From assembly GCA_963817465.1 (NCBI GenBank), contig CAWFOP010000022.1, positions 310,001 through 374,000 of the forward strand: DNA of 64,000 nt. Direction: 5' to 3'. The notes beneath the pieces are model-generated. The model was given only the letters and a program-made list of their open reading frames with translations, was not told where the DNA came from and did not search any database. This stretch comes from CAMPKL01 sp963817465. GTDB lineage: Bacteria > Acidobacteriota > Terriglobia > Bryobacterales > UBA6623. The position numbers and the translations under genes are program-made. Every line of letters begins with the position of its first letter. Positions within the stretch are counted from its first letter, which is position 1. Shown here one piece after another: positions 21,861 through 30,955 of this stretch.

Positions 21861-22645
21861 TTCGGATCAACCTGCTGAAAAGTCTTAACGCAGCGCCCAG
21901 CGCGGCGCCGCAGGTGCAAGAGGCGGCGTTGAAGCCGAGCGGTTCCTCAACCTTCATTTCCAAGCGTGAGGTCGCGCTGGGCGGATTGTTTCTGGTGCTT
22001 GGCGGGGTGATTTTGGCGACGCAGGTCTTCGACGTTTTCGAGGATCCCGCCTTGGTCGAGCAGATGAGCGGCGACCCTCTTCCGAAAGAGACGGCCGTGG
22101 AAATGCCCGCGCCGCCGCCGGAGCCCTCCGCGGCGAGCGACACCGAGCCGTCGGAAGCGGCCGAACCGGCGCCAAGCCAAACCGCCGCGGCGCAAGGATC
22201 TCCCGCCCGGGAAGGCGAGCCCACGGTCCCTGAGAGTTCGGAGCCCAAGCCTTCGCCGAACGTTCAGCCTCCCGAACCGGAGCAGGCCCCGGCCGCCGGC
22301 TCGGTCGCGCGAATTTCGGGCGACGCCGTAGCGGTGAGCGACATTCAAGTCGTCCCATGGGGCGACGCCGCCGAAGTCTTCATCGCGGTCGTCGGATCGG
22401 GTTACAGCACGTTCCGTCTCGACAATCCGCCTCGCTTCGTGATCGACATCAAGAACGCCGAATTGCGCGTTCCTTCAGCAAAACGCAGTTTCAGCGTCGA
22501 TCATCCGCTGATTCAGGTGGTGAGAGCCGCGCAGAACAGTCTGGATCCCCCCATCGTTCGTGTAGTGATCGAGACGGCCGCTCCCGCGCCGGAGGTTAGC
22601 GAAACCCCAAAAGGAATTTCGGTCAAACTAGGTCCGCAGGGATGA
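21857..22645 (+). CDS. PilN-like N-terminus with C-terminal AMIN domain
   Basis: A 262-residue protein. It opens MIRINLLK, the conserved PilN peptide that docks in PilM, followed by one membrane helix (about 36-56, REVALGGLFLVLGGVILA). Instead of the PilN coiled coil and ferredoxin-like fold there is a Pro/Glu/Ala-rich linker (about 75-150) and then an AMIN-type beta domain (about 155-262: VVPWGDAAEVFIAVVGSG, FVIDIKNAEL, RVVIETA). AMIN domains normally sit at the N-terminus of the PilQ secretin and bind peptidoglycan. The hybrid may tie PilM directly to the cell wall. It overlaps pilM and the next gene by ATGA. Confidence 0.75.
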   Translation: MIRINLLKSLNAAPSAAPQVQEAALKPSGSSTFISKREVALGGLFLVLGGVILATQVFDVFEDPALVEQMSGDPLPKETAVEMPAPPPEPSAASDTEPSEAAEPAPSQTAAAQGSPAREGEPTVPESSEPKPSPNVQPPEPEQAPAAGSVARISGDAVAVSDIQVVPWGDAAEVFIAVVGSGYSTFRLDNPPRFVIDIKNAELRVPSAKRSFSVDHPLIQVVRAAQNSLDPPIVRVVIETAAPAPEVSETPKGISVKLGPQG

Positions 22646-23727
22646 GCGACGAAACGGCGCGCCGGCGCAAGAAGCTTGCGCGGGAGCTGTTCCGTGACCG
22701 GATCGACGACCCAATCGACGCCGTCTTGATCGGCGCGCTGCCGAACATCCGTTACCTGACGGGCTTCGACGGCAGCGCCGGATGGCTCCTGGTCGAGCCG
22801 GAGAAGACGACATTGTACGTCGATGGGCGATACGGGGTGCAGGCGGCGACGCAAACCTCCGGGATCGACGTCGAGGTGTCGGCGAGCGAGCCCCTCGGCC
22901 CGCTTCTGGAAAGGCTCGAGAAACAGCATTTGCGGCGGGTCGGGTTCGAGCGTAACCGGCTTGGTTACGCCACTTACGAGAGGATTCGCGAGAACGGTTT
23001 CGAGCCGGTCCCGTTGGATGCTCCGGTCGAACGCCTGAGAGCCGTCAAGTCCGAAGCGGAAATCGAGGCGATCCGGCGCTCGCTCGCGCTCAACTCGGAG
23101 GCCTTCGAGCGAGCCGTTCGGGCGTTCCGGCCGAGTTGGACGGAGCAGCGCCTGGCGGCGGAGATCGACCATCAAGCGGCGCTGCTCGGGGCCTCGGCTC
23201 CGGCGTTCGCCACGATTGTCGCTTCGGGCCCCCATGGGGCGCTGCCGCACGCTCATCCTCGCCCCGTCCGAATCGCTCGTAAGTCGCTCATAGTAGTGGA
23301 TCACGGTGCTATACTCGACGGTTATGCGAGTGACATGACTCGCATGCTTTCGATTGGGGAGGCGCCTCGAGAGCAGCGCGATTTGGTCGATGCCGTGCTG
23401 GTCGCGCAGCAAGCGGCGATCGAGGCCGTGAGGCCCGGCCGATCAGCGGCGGCGGTGGATCGCGTTGCGCGGCAAGCTCTGGCGGAACGGGGTTTCGACC
23501 ACTTGTTCATTCACTCCACCGGGCACGGGCTGGGTTTGGAGATTCATGAGCCGCCCCGCCTGGGGGTGCGCGACCGCATCCGATTGAAGCAAGGTATGGC
23601 GATTACGATCGAGCCGGGCGTTTACGTGGAAGGCATGGGAGGCGTTCGCATCGAGGACGTCGTGGTGGTCCGCAGGGGCGGCTGCGAGGTCTTGACAAAT
23701 ACGCCGCGAGAGTTGCGCGTGCTTTAA
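22642..23727 (+). CDS. M24 family Xaa-Pro aminopeptidase
   Basis: A 361-residue metallopeptidase that removes the N-terminal residue before proline. The creatinase-type N domain (about 25-135) precedes the pita-bread domain, whose dimetal ligands are visible: Asp in VVDHG, Asp in YASDMTR, His in HSTGHGLGLEIHE, Glu in TIEPGVY and Glu in RIEDVV. The start overlaps the preceding stop (ATGA). Its position before accB is common in Acidobacteria and Firmicutes, where an efp gene often sits between; efp is absent here. Confidence 0.92.
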   Translation: MSDETARRRKKLARELFRDRIDDPIDAVLIGALPNIRYLTGFDGSAGWLLVEPEKTTLYVDGRYGVQAATQTSGIDVEVSASEPLGPLLERLEKQHLRRVGFERNRLGYATYERIRENGFEPVPLDAPVERLRAVKSEAEIEAIRRSLALNSEAFERAVRAFRPSWTEQRLAAEIDHQAALLGASAPAFATIVASGPHGALPHAHPRPVRIARKSLIVVDHGAILDGYASDMTRMLSIGEAPREQRDLVDAVLVAQQAAIEAVRPGRSAAAVDRVARQALAERGFDHLFIHSTGHGLGLEIHEPPRLGVRDRIRLKQGMAITIEPGVYVEGMGGVRIEDVVVVRRGGCEVLTNTPRELRVL

Positions 23728-23769
23728 CCGAGTCGCGCTGCGCCATATTGAGCGCCGCGCCATTTTGAA

Positions 23770-24267
23770 ATGGATATCGACGAAATCAAAGAACTGCTTA
23801 AGGCAGTCACCGAAAGCGACGTCAGCGAATTTGAAATCGAAGAAGGCGATCGCAAGATTCGCATCAAGCGAGGAACCGACTCCGGCGCCGCACAGCCTCC
23901 GTATGTCGTCCTAGCCGGCGGATTGCCCACGGGCTTCCCCCCCCAGCCCAGCCAGGCGCCGCAGGTTTCGGGTCCGCGTCCGGAAGAGTCCGCCTCTTCC
24001 GCCCAGGAGCCGCCCGAAGACGACGATGTGGTCTTGGTCGCTTCGCCGATGGTTGGAACGTTCTACGAGTCGCCCTCGCCCGGCTCTCCGGCGTTCGTCG
24101 ATGTCGGCGACCGCGTGGAAGCGGGACAGACCTTGTGCATCATCGAGGCCATGAAGCTGATGAACGAGATCGAGGCGGAGACGAGCGGTGTGGTCACCAA
24201 GCGGTTCGTTGCCAATTCGCAACCGGTAGAATACGGGGAATCACTCTTCGCGATCCGGCCTGAGTGA
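23770..24267 (+). CDS. accB: Biotin carboxyl carrier protein of acetyl-CoA carboxylase
   Basis: A 165-residue subunit that carries biotin between the carboxylase and transferase of acetyl-CoA carboxylase. The N-terminal part (MDIDEIKELLKAVTESDVSE) is the family's usual helix, a Pro-rich linker spans about 50-88, and the biotinyl domain ends the protein with the acceptor Lys129 in EAMKLMNEIEAE. It is followed by accC after 14 bases, the standard accBC pair. Confidence 0.95.
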   Translation: MDIDEIKELLKAVTESDVSEFEIEEGDRKIRIKRGTDSGAAQPPYVVLAGGLPTGFPPQPSQAPQVSGPRPEESASSAQEPPEDDDVVLVASPMVGTFYESPSPGSPAFVDVGDRVEAGQTLCIIEAMKLMNEIEAETSGVVTKRFVANSQPVEYGESLFAIRPE

Positions 24268-24281
24268 TACGGGAGGCCCTT

Positions 24282-25640
24282 ATGTTTCAGAAGGTTCTGG
24301 TCGCGAATCGCGGTGAGATCGCCGTCCGGGTGATCGCTGCCTGTAAGGATTTGGGAATCCGCACGGTCGCTGTCTACTCCGACGCCGACCGCGGCGCGCT
24401 GCACGTGCGGTATGCCGACGAAGCGGTGTGCATCGGGCCGGCCAAAGCCGCCGAGAGCTACCTCAACGTTCCGGCCGTGATCAGCGCCGCCGAGATAACC
24501 GGCGTCGATGCGGTGCACCCCGGCTACGGGTTTCTCGCCGAAGACGCCGCCTTCGCCGAAGTCTGCGAGGTCTCAGGTTTGACGTTCATCGGGCCGCCCT
24601 CGGAGGCGATCCGCCTGATGGGAGACAAGGCGCAGGCGCGCAAGGCGATGCGGGAGGCCGGCGTCCCCATACTCCCCGGCGTCGAGGAGCCTCTCGAATC
24701 CGTCGAAGCCGCTCGGCGCGTAGCCTCGAAGATCGGCTACCCCGTCATCATCAAGGCGTCGGCGGGCGGCGGCGGACGAGGCATGCGCGTGGTGCGCAGC
24801 GCGGCCGAGCTCGAGCGCTCCTTTCATCAGGCGCAGCACGAGGCGGCGGTCAGCTTCAAGTGCGCCGACGTCTACCTCGAAAAATTCATCGACCGGCCGC
24901 GGCACATCGAATTCCAGGTCATGGGCGACAAGCACGGGCGCGTCGTCTCGCTCGGCGAGCGCGAGTGTTCGATTCAGCGTCGCCACCAAAAGCTTCTCGA
25001 GGAAGCGCCGTCGAGCCGCGTCGACCAGGAGATTCGCGACCGCATCGGCGCCACGATCGAGAAGGCGCTGGGGGCCATCGGCTATTCGAACGCCGGCACG
25101 GTCGAGTTCCTGATGGACGAGTCCGGCGACCTCTACTTCATCGAGCTGAATGCGCGCATCCAGGTCGAGCACCCGGTCACCGAACTGGTCACCGGCATCG
25201 ATTTGGTGAAGGCGCAGCTTCTGGTCGCGGACGGCGAACAGTTGTCGTCCGTGCTGCCCGAAAAGATCGAAATCAAGGGCCACGCGATCGAGTGCCGCGT
25301 CAACGCCGAGAACCCGGAGACGTTCGCGCCGTCGGCCGGCCGCATTACGCAGCTCATCACGCCCGGCAGCGTCGGCGTACGCGTCGACACCGCCGCCTAT
25401 TCGGGCTGGTTCGTGCCGCCGCACTATGATTCGCTCGTCGCGAAGCTGCTGACGCACGGCCGCGACCGCACCGAAGCGATCACGCGCATGCAGCGCGCGC
25501 TCGACATGTTCGTCGTCGAGGGCATTCACACCTCGATCCCGCTGCATCGTCGGATCATCGCCAACGAAGACTTCGTTCTGGGCAATTACGACACGCACTT
25601 CATCGAGCGTCTGCTCGAAAAGCAGCACGAGCCGGTCTAG
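24282..25640 (+). CDS. accC: Biotin carboxylase subunit of acetyl-CoA carboxylase
   Basis: A 452-residue ATP-grasp enzyme that carboxylates the biotin on AccB with ATP and bicarbonate. It starts MFQKVLVANRGEIAVRV, has the glycine-rich ATP loop SAGGGGRGMR, the HIEFQVMGD strand and the catalytic block ELNARIQVEHPVTE. The ATG at 24282 is chosen because GGGAGG lies 5-6 bases ahead; an in-frame earlier start at 24264 would overlap accB. The length is normal for the family. Confidence 0.97.
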   Translation: MFQKVLVANRGEIAVRVIAACKDLGIRTVAVYSDADRGALHVRYADEAVCIGPAKAAESYLNVPAVISAAEITGVDAVHPGYGFLAEDAAFAEVCEVSGLTFIGPPSEAIRLMGDKAQARKAMREAGVPILPGVEEPLESVEAARRVASKIGYPVIIKASAGGGGRGMRVVRSAAELERSFHQAQHEAAVSFKCADVYLEKFIDRPRHIEFQVMGDKHGRVVSLGERECSIQRRHQKLLEEAPSSRVDQEIRDRIGATIEKALGAIGYSNAGTVEFLMDESGDLYFIELNARIQVEHPVTELVTGIDLVKAQLLVADGEQLSSVLPEKIEIKGHAIECRVNAENPETFAPSAGRITQLITPGSVGVRVDTAAYSGWFVPPHYDSLVAKLLTHGRDRTEAITRMQRALDMFVVEGIHTSIPLHRRIIANEDFVLGNYDTHFIERLLEKQHEPV

Positions 25641-25694
25641 CATTCCACGCCGCCCGGAATGGTAAGCTGCCTCCGAAGAAGGAGGGAACGGCGC

Positions 25695-26831
25695 GTGGAA
25701 AACATGCTCGGTGCGTACGGCGAGTGGGCGGCGGGGATCGTCGACGACCCTCCCGCGCTGTCGTTTCGGCGGTCGCAATACACTGATCTCGATGCGTGGC
25801 GGTCCCGCGCTCGGGCGCGCTACCAGCAAGCGCTGCTGCAACCGGACGCCGGCGGCATACCGCAGGCGACGGTCTCGCACAAGTTCGAGTACGACGGCCT
25901 CGACATCGAGCAACTCGAATGGCAATTGCCCTACGGTCCGCCGACCTCGGCCGTGCTGCTCAAGCCGGCGGGCGCAAAGGGCCCCTTGCCGGGAGTCGTC
26001 GGGCTCCACGATCACGGCGGCAACAAGTATTTCGGTGTTCGCAAGATCACTCGCGTCAGCGACAACCTGCACCCGCTGCAACAAACTCACCAGGAACACT
26101 ACTACGGAGGCGCCGCGTGGGCGAACGAACTGGCGAAGCGCGGCTATGCGGTGCTCGTGCACGACACGTTCACGTTCGGCAGCCGGCGCATGCGCGCCGC
26201 GGACCTGCCTGACACCATCAAGAACGGACTCGTCGAGCAACAGCCCGAGTCGGAGGAGGAGATCGCCGCCTACAATCGCTTCGCCGGCGGCCACGAGCAT
26301 CTGATCGCCAAGAGCCTGTTTTGCGCGGGACTGACCTGGCCCGGCGTGTTCACCGCCGACGACCAGAAGGCGGTCGACTACCTTTGCTCGCGTCCCGAAG
26401 TCGACGCCGATCGCGTCGGCTGCTGCGGGCTCTCGGGCGGAGGCCTGCGAACCGTCTACCTGACCGGCCTCGACCCGCGCATCCGTTGCGCTTGCGCCGT
26501 CGGCATGATGACGACCTGGCGCGACTATCTGCTCTACAAGTGCTACACGCACACCTGGATGATCTACATCCCCGGCTTGCCGTCCGACCTCGACTATCCC
26601 GAGATCATGGGCTTGGCGGCTCCGAACCCGATCCTGGTCCTCAGCAACAACGAGGACCAGCTCTTCACTCTGTCCGAGATGCACCGGGCCGACGAGATTC
26701 TCGGCGCGGTGTACCGCAAAGCCGACGCGGCGGAGCGCTACCGCGCGAGCTTCTTTCCGGGGCCCCACAAGTTCGATCTCGAGATGCAGGCCGAGGCCTT
26801 CGAATGGTTCGACCGCTGGCTCAAGGCGTAA
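25695..26831 (+). CDS. Alpha/beta-hydrolase family esterase
   Basis: A 378-residue hydrolase with the oxyanion strand GVVGLHDHGGNKYFG, the nucleophile elbow GLSGGG and a C-terminal His in FFPGPHKFD. The fold and the block of aromatic residues after the nucleophile (MMTTWRDYLLYKCYTHTWM) resemble the acetyl-xylan esterase/dienelactone hydrolase-like families. No signal peptide is visible, so it acts in the cytosol. The GTG at 25695 has GGAGGG 9 bases upstream; an ATG 9 bases later is the alternative. The substrate is unknown. Confidence 0.8.
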   Translation: MENMLGAYGEWAAGIVDDPPALSFRRSQYTDLDAWRSRARARYQQALLQPDAGGIPQATVSHKFEYDGLDIEQLEWQLPYGPPTSAVLLKPAGAKGPLPGVVGLHDHGGNKYFGVRKITRVSDNLHPLQQTHQEHYYGGAAWANELAKRGYAVLVHDTFTFGSRRMRAADLPDTIKNGLVEQQPESEEEIAAYNRFAGGHEHLIAKSLFCAGLTWPGVFTADDQKAVDYLCSRPEVDADRVGCCGLSGGGLRTVYLTGLDPRIRCACAVGMMTTWRDYLLYKCYTHTWMIYIPGLPSDLDYPEIMGLAAPNPILVLSNNEDQLFTLSEMHRADEILGAVYRKADAAERYRASFFPGPHKFDLEMQAEAFEWFDRWLKA

Positions 26832-26871
26832 CCAAGGCTTCAACGGACCTTTGCTAGCCTGAGTCCCACTG

Positions 26872-28326
26872 ATGAGCCCACAGAAGGTTCCGATCACGGT
26901 CGCCTACGGGGACGGCATCGGCCCCGAGATCATGGCCGCCTCGCTCGACGTCATCCTCGCGGCGGGCGCGCAGCTCGAGATCGAGCGCATCGAAGTGGGC
27001 GAGAAGGTCTACGAGCGCGGCTTCACCTCGGGCATCGAGCCCCAGAGTTGGGATTCGCTGCGGCGCACGGGCGTGTTGCTCAAAGCGCCGATCACCACCC
27101 CCGAGGGCGGCGGCGTCAAGAGCCTCAACGTCACCATCCGCAAGACGCTGGGACTATTCGCCAACGTGCGACCCACGCGCTCCTACGCGCCGTTCATCCG
27201 CACCAAATATCCGGATGTCGACCTCGTCATCGTGCGTGAGAACGAAGAGGATCTCTACACCGGCATCGAGTATCGTCAGACCGACGAGACGGTCCAAGGC
27301 TTGAAGCTCGTCTCTCGCCCGGGCTGCGAGCGCATCGTCCGCTACGCCTTCGAGTACGCCCGTCAGCGTCCGCGCAAAAAGCTGACGTGCATGACGAAGG
27401 ACAACATCATGAAGATGACCGATGGCCTATTCCATCGGGTCTTCGACGAGGTGGGCGAGGAGTACCCCGAGGTCGAGACCGACCACTCCATCATCGATAT
27501 CGGCATGGCGCGGGTCGCCGACACGCCCGAGCGATTCGACACGATCGTCACGCTAAACCTTTACGGCGACATCCTCAGCGACGTCGCGGCGCAAATCTGC
27601 GGTTCGGTCGGCGTGGGCGGCTCGATGAACATCGGCTCCGAGGCGGCGATGTTCGAGGCGATTCACGGCTCGGCGCCCGACATCGCGGGCAAGGGCGTCG
27701 CAAATCCTTCGGGACTGCTGCTGGCGGCCGTCAAGATGCTCGAGCACATCGGCCAGAGCGAGGTCGCCGAGAAGGTCGGCAAGGCGTGGCTCAAGACCAT
27801 CGAAGACGGCGTGCACACCGGCGAGATCTATCGCGAGCAGATCAGCAAACGCCGCGTCGGCACGAAGGAGTTCTCCGAGGCTGTCATCGAGCGCCTCGGA
27901 CAAGAACCCGAAAAGCTATCCGTGACGCATTACCCCTCCGTCGACATGCGGAAGACGAAGCCGTCGCACTCGAAACCTTCCAGGAAAGCGTTGGTAGGGG
28001 CGGATGTCTTCCTGCACGTCCACTGGGACGAAGGAGAACCTGCGAAACTCGCCGCCGATCTGCTGTCGACCTGTCCTCCAGTGATGCGGCTACAGATGAT
28101 CGCGAGCCGCGGCCTGGTGATCTGGCCCGAAGGAGCGCCTCAAACCGTCGAGACGGATCATTGCCGCTGCCGCTTCCTGGCGGCTCGCGAGGGGCGCCGG
28201 CTGACGCACCACGATATCGTGTTGCTGCTTGGTCGCTTGGCCCAGCGCGGTTGGGATTTCGTCGGCGTCGAGCACCTCTACGAGTACGACGGCAAGAAGG
28301 GGTATTCACTGGCGCAGGGACAATAA
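26872..28326 (+). CDS. icd: Isocitrate dehydrogenase, long Rickettsia-type form
   Basis: A 484-residue TCA-cycle enzyme. The first 330 residues are the decarboxylating dehydrogenase core with GDGIGPEI (about 14-21), the substrate loop Ser84 in KSLNVTIRK, and metal ligands in NLYGDILSD. A C-terminal domain of about 130 residues (from about 355) matches the extension found in Rickettsia and Thermus enzymes. The cofactor block reads HGSAPDIAGKG, with Asp270-Ile271 where NADP enzymes have Lys-Tyr, so NAD+ is the likely cofactor. It stands alone 40 bases after the esterase gene. Confidence 0.92.
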   Translation: MSPQKVPITVAYGDGIGPEIMAASLDVILAAGAQLEIERIEVGEKVYERGFTSGIEPQSWDSLRRTGVLLKAPITTPEGGGVKSLNVTIRKTLGLFANVRPTRSYAPFIRTKYPDVDLVIVRENEEDLYTGIEYRQTDETVQGLKLVSRPGCERIVRYAFEYARQRPRKKLTCMTKDNIMKMTDGLFHRVFDEVGEEYPEVETDHSIIDIGMARVADTPERFDTIVTLNLYGDILSDVAAQICGSVGVGGSMNIGSEAAMFEAIHGSAPDIAGKGVANPSGLLLAAVKMLEHIGQSEVAEKVGKAWLKTIEDGVHTGEIYREQISKRRVGTKEFSEAVIERLGQEPEKLSVTHYPSVDMRKTKPSHSKPSRKALVGADVFLHVHWDEGEPAKLAADLLSTCPPVMRLQMIASRGLVIWPEGAPQTVETDHCRCRFLAAREGRRLTHHDIVLLLGRLAQRGWDFVGVEHLYEYDGKKGYSLAQGQ

Positions 28327-28428
28327 TCCCGCGTCGTGCACTAAAATCGAAGATCACCCGGGCCGCGATCGCCTTGAACCCGCCGTAGGGCGCAACAAAA
28401 ACCAAAAACAGTCGGGAGGTTCAGCGCA

Positions 28429-30910
28429 ATGTCGCTTCGCCCCTTCGCTCTACCGATCTTGCTCGTCTGGTTGGCCGGCGCGGCCCCGGCGGCCTTGCCT
28501 TCCATCGAGGATCAGACCGCCGACATGACGGCCTACGACGGCTTCATCCCGTTCTACTGGGACGCCGCAAGCGGCAAGATCTGGCTCAAAATCGCGCGCT
28601 TCGACGAAGACTTCATCTATGTGAACTGGCTGAGTCGAGGCCTCGGTTCGAACCCGGTGGGGCTCGATCGCGGGCAGCTCGGTGATACGCGGATCGTACG
28701 CTTCGAGCGCATCGGCCCGAAGGTGCTGCTCAAGCAACCCAACCTGCGCTATCGCGCGCTGACCAATGATCCCAACGAGCGCCGCGCCGTCGAGGAATCC
28801 TTTGCCGAGTCGGTGTTGTGGGGAGCGAAGATCGAAGCGGAAAGCGGCTCCGCCGTACTGGTCGACGCCACGGATTTCCTGCTGCGCGACGCGCACGGCG
28901 TCGTGCAACAACTCAAGGACGCCGGTCAAGGAGATTTCAAGCTCGATTCCAACCGCAGCGCATTCGTGCTCGACCGCACCAAGGCTTTCCCTCAAAACAG
29001 CGAGTTCGAAGCGCTGCTCACGTTCGAGAGCGCGAGCCCCGGCCGGCGCGTCATCGAAACCACGCCTACGCCCGGCGCGGTCACCTTGCACTTGCATCAC
29101 TCCTTCGTAGCCGCGCCGCCCCCCGGCTATAAGCCCCGCGAATTCGACCCCCGCTCGGGTTCGTTCGGCATCGAGTTCGCCGATTATGCAACCCCCATCG
29201 ACCAGCCGCTCGAGAAACGCTGGATCAACCGCCATCGCTTGGCGAAGAAGGACCCTTCGGCGGCAATCTCCGACCCCGTCGAACCGATCGTGTATTACCT
29301 CGACCCCGGGGCGCCCGAGCCGGTCCGCAGCGCGCTGCTCGAAGGCGCGCGCTGGTGGAACCAGGCGTTCGAGGCGGCGGGTTACCGCAACGCCTTTCAA
29401 GTCGAGATGCTTCCCGACGGCGCCGATCCGCTCGACGTGCGCTACAACGTCATCAACTGGGTGCACCGCTCGACGCGCGGCTGGTCGTACGGCGGTTCGG
29501 TGGCGGACCCGCGAACCGGCGAGGTCCTCAAAGGCGTCGTGACGCTGGGGTCGTTGCGGGTCAGGCAAGACCGTTTGCTGTTCGAAGGGCTCGAGCCGCG
29601 CTTCCCCGACATGGCGAGTTGCGCGGCCGGCGCCGGGCCGACGCCCGAGGCGCTCGCCGCGGTGGCGGGCGACTTCGGCCCTGTGGATGTCTCATTGGCG
29701 CGACTGCGCCAGCTTGCCGCCCACGAAGTGGGCCATACGCTCGGCTTCAGCCACAACTTCGCCGCGAGCAGCTACAACCGCGGCTCGGTGATGGATTATC
29801 CGGCGCCTCTGGTCAAGATTACCGCCGGCGGCGATCTCGATCTTTCGGACGCCTATGACGTCAACATCGGCGAGTGGGACAAGATCGCCGTCCGCTACGC
29901 CTACTCCGACTTTCCCGCAGGGACGGATGAGAAAGCCGAGCTCGACAAGATCGTCCACGAAGGGATCGACAAGGGCTACCTGTTCATCAGCGACGCCGAT
30001 TCGCGCCCGCTCGGCGCGCCTCACCCGCTGTCGAGCCTGTGGGACAACGGCTCCGATCCGGTCGCCGCGCTCGAGCACACGATGCAAGTCCGCAAAATAG
30101 CCCTCGAGAAGTTCGGCGAGCAGTCGATCGCGGTTGGGCGTCCGATGTCCGATCTGGCGCTGACTCTGGCTCCTCTTTACTTGCATCATCGCTATCAGGT
30201 CGAGGCGACGGCGAAATCGGTGGGAGGCTTCATGTTTTCGTACGCGGTTCGCGGCGACGGCAGAACGCCGGTCGAGGCGGTTCCCGCCGACCGCCAGCGA
30301 GCGGCGCTCGAGGCAGTGCTCGCAACGTTGTCCGTCGAAGCCTTGACGTTGCCGCCGCGGCTGCTCGAGCTGATTCCGCCTCCGGCGCACGGCTACGACC
30401 CAAACGAGGAAGCGCTGCCCTCGAGGGCGGGCAGGGGCTTCGATCCCTTGGCTGCGGCCCGCGTCGCCGCTCAAATCACCGTCGCTGCGTTGCTCGAACC
30501 TACGCGCGCCGACCGGCTGGAGGAGTTCCATGCCCGCGACGCGAACTTATCCGGGCCTCGACGAGGTGGTCGACCGCTTGCTCGAAGCGACGTGGTTCGC
30601 GCCGACGCCCGTCGACTCTTGGGGCGCGGCCGCCCGCGATGAAGCTGACGCTGCGGCGCTCGAGGGGCTACTGGCGCTTACCGGCCTCAAGAGCGCAGCT
30701 CCCGCCGTCCGGTCGGTGGTCGCCGGCCGTCTAGAAATGCTGCGCGACACGCTGCGCACAGCCAAGGCGATGAATCACGAGCGCTGGCGAAACACCGAAG
30801 CCATCCGCCGTATTGAGCGCTTTCTCTCGCGCCCCGATCCGGCGGCCGCGGAACCGGTTTCACCCGACGCGCCGCCCGGCAGCCCGATCGGCGCCGGAGC
30901 TCAGCTTTGA
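28429..30910 (+). CDS. Exported zinc-dependent metalloprotease (frameshifted near the C-terminus)
   Basis: Two frames (28429-30642 and to 30910) form one 826-residue protein if one base near 30552 is removed. A signal peptide (about 1-20, LPILLVWLAGAAPAALP) starts it, a DUF5117/DUF5118-like beta region follows (about 30-330), and the metzincin motif HEVGHTLGFSHN is at about 428-439 with VMDYPAP further on as the Met-turn. The C-terminal domain is helical. Such proteases are common and secreted in Acidobacteria and Bacteroidetes. GGGAGG lies ahead of the ATG. The break removes only the last 90 residues, so some function could remain if real. Confidence 0.85.
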
Positions 30911-30940
30911 TCCCCGGGAGCCGCGTCGAACGGGTCACCT

Positions 30941-30946
30941 TATAAT
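30941..30946 (+). promoter_or_regulatory. -10 box (TATAAT), leaderless geometry
   Basis: A perfect TATAAT ends 9 bases before the ATG at 30956, with no Shine-Dalgarno in between. No good -35 is visible at the right spacing. Confidence 0.5.
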
Positions 30947-30955
30947 CGGATCTTG

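Noticed and set aside
24573..26897. A 774-codon open frame on the minus strand.
   Set aside because: It lies opposite accC and the esterase gene, both with intact motifs. Long antisense frames are expected in GC-rich DNA with strong third-position bias, and the translation shows no domain.
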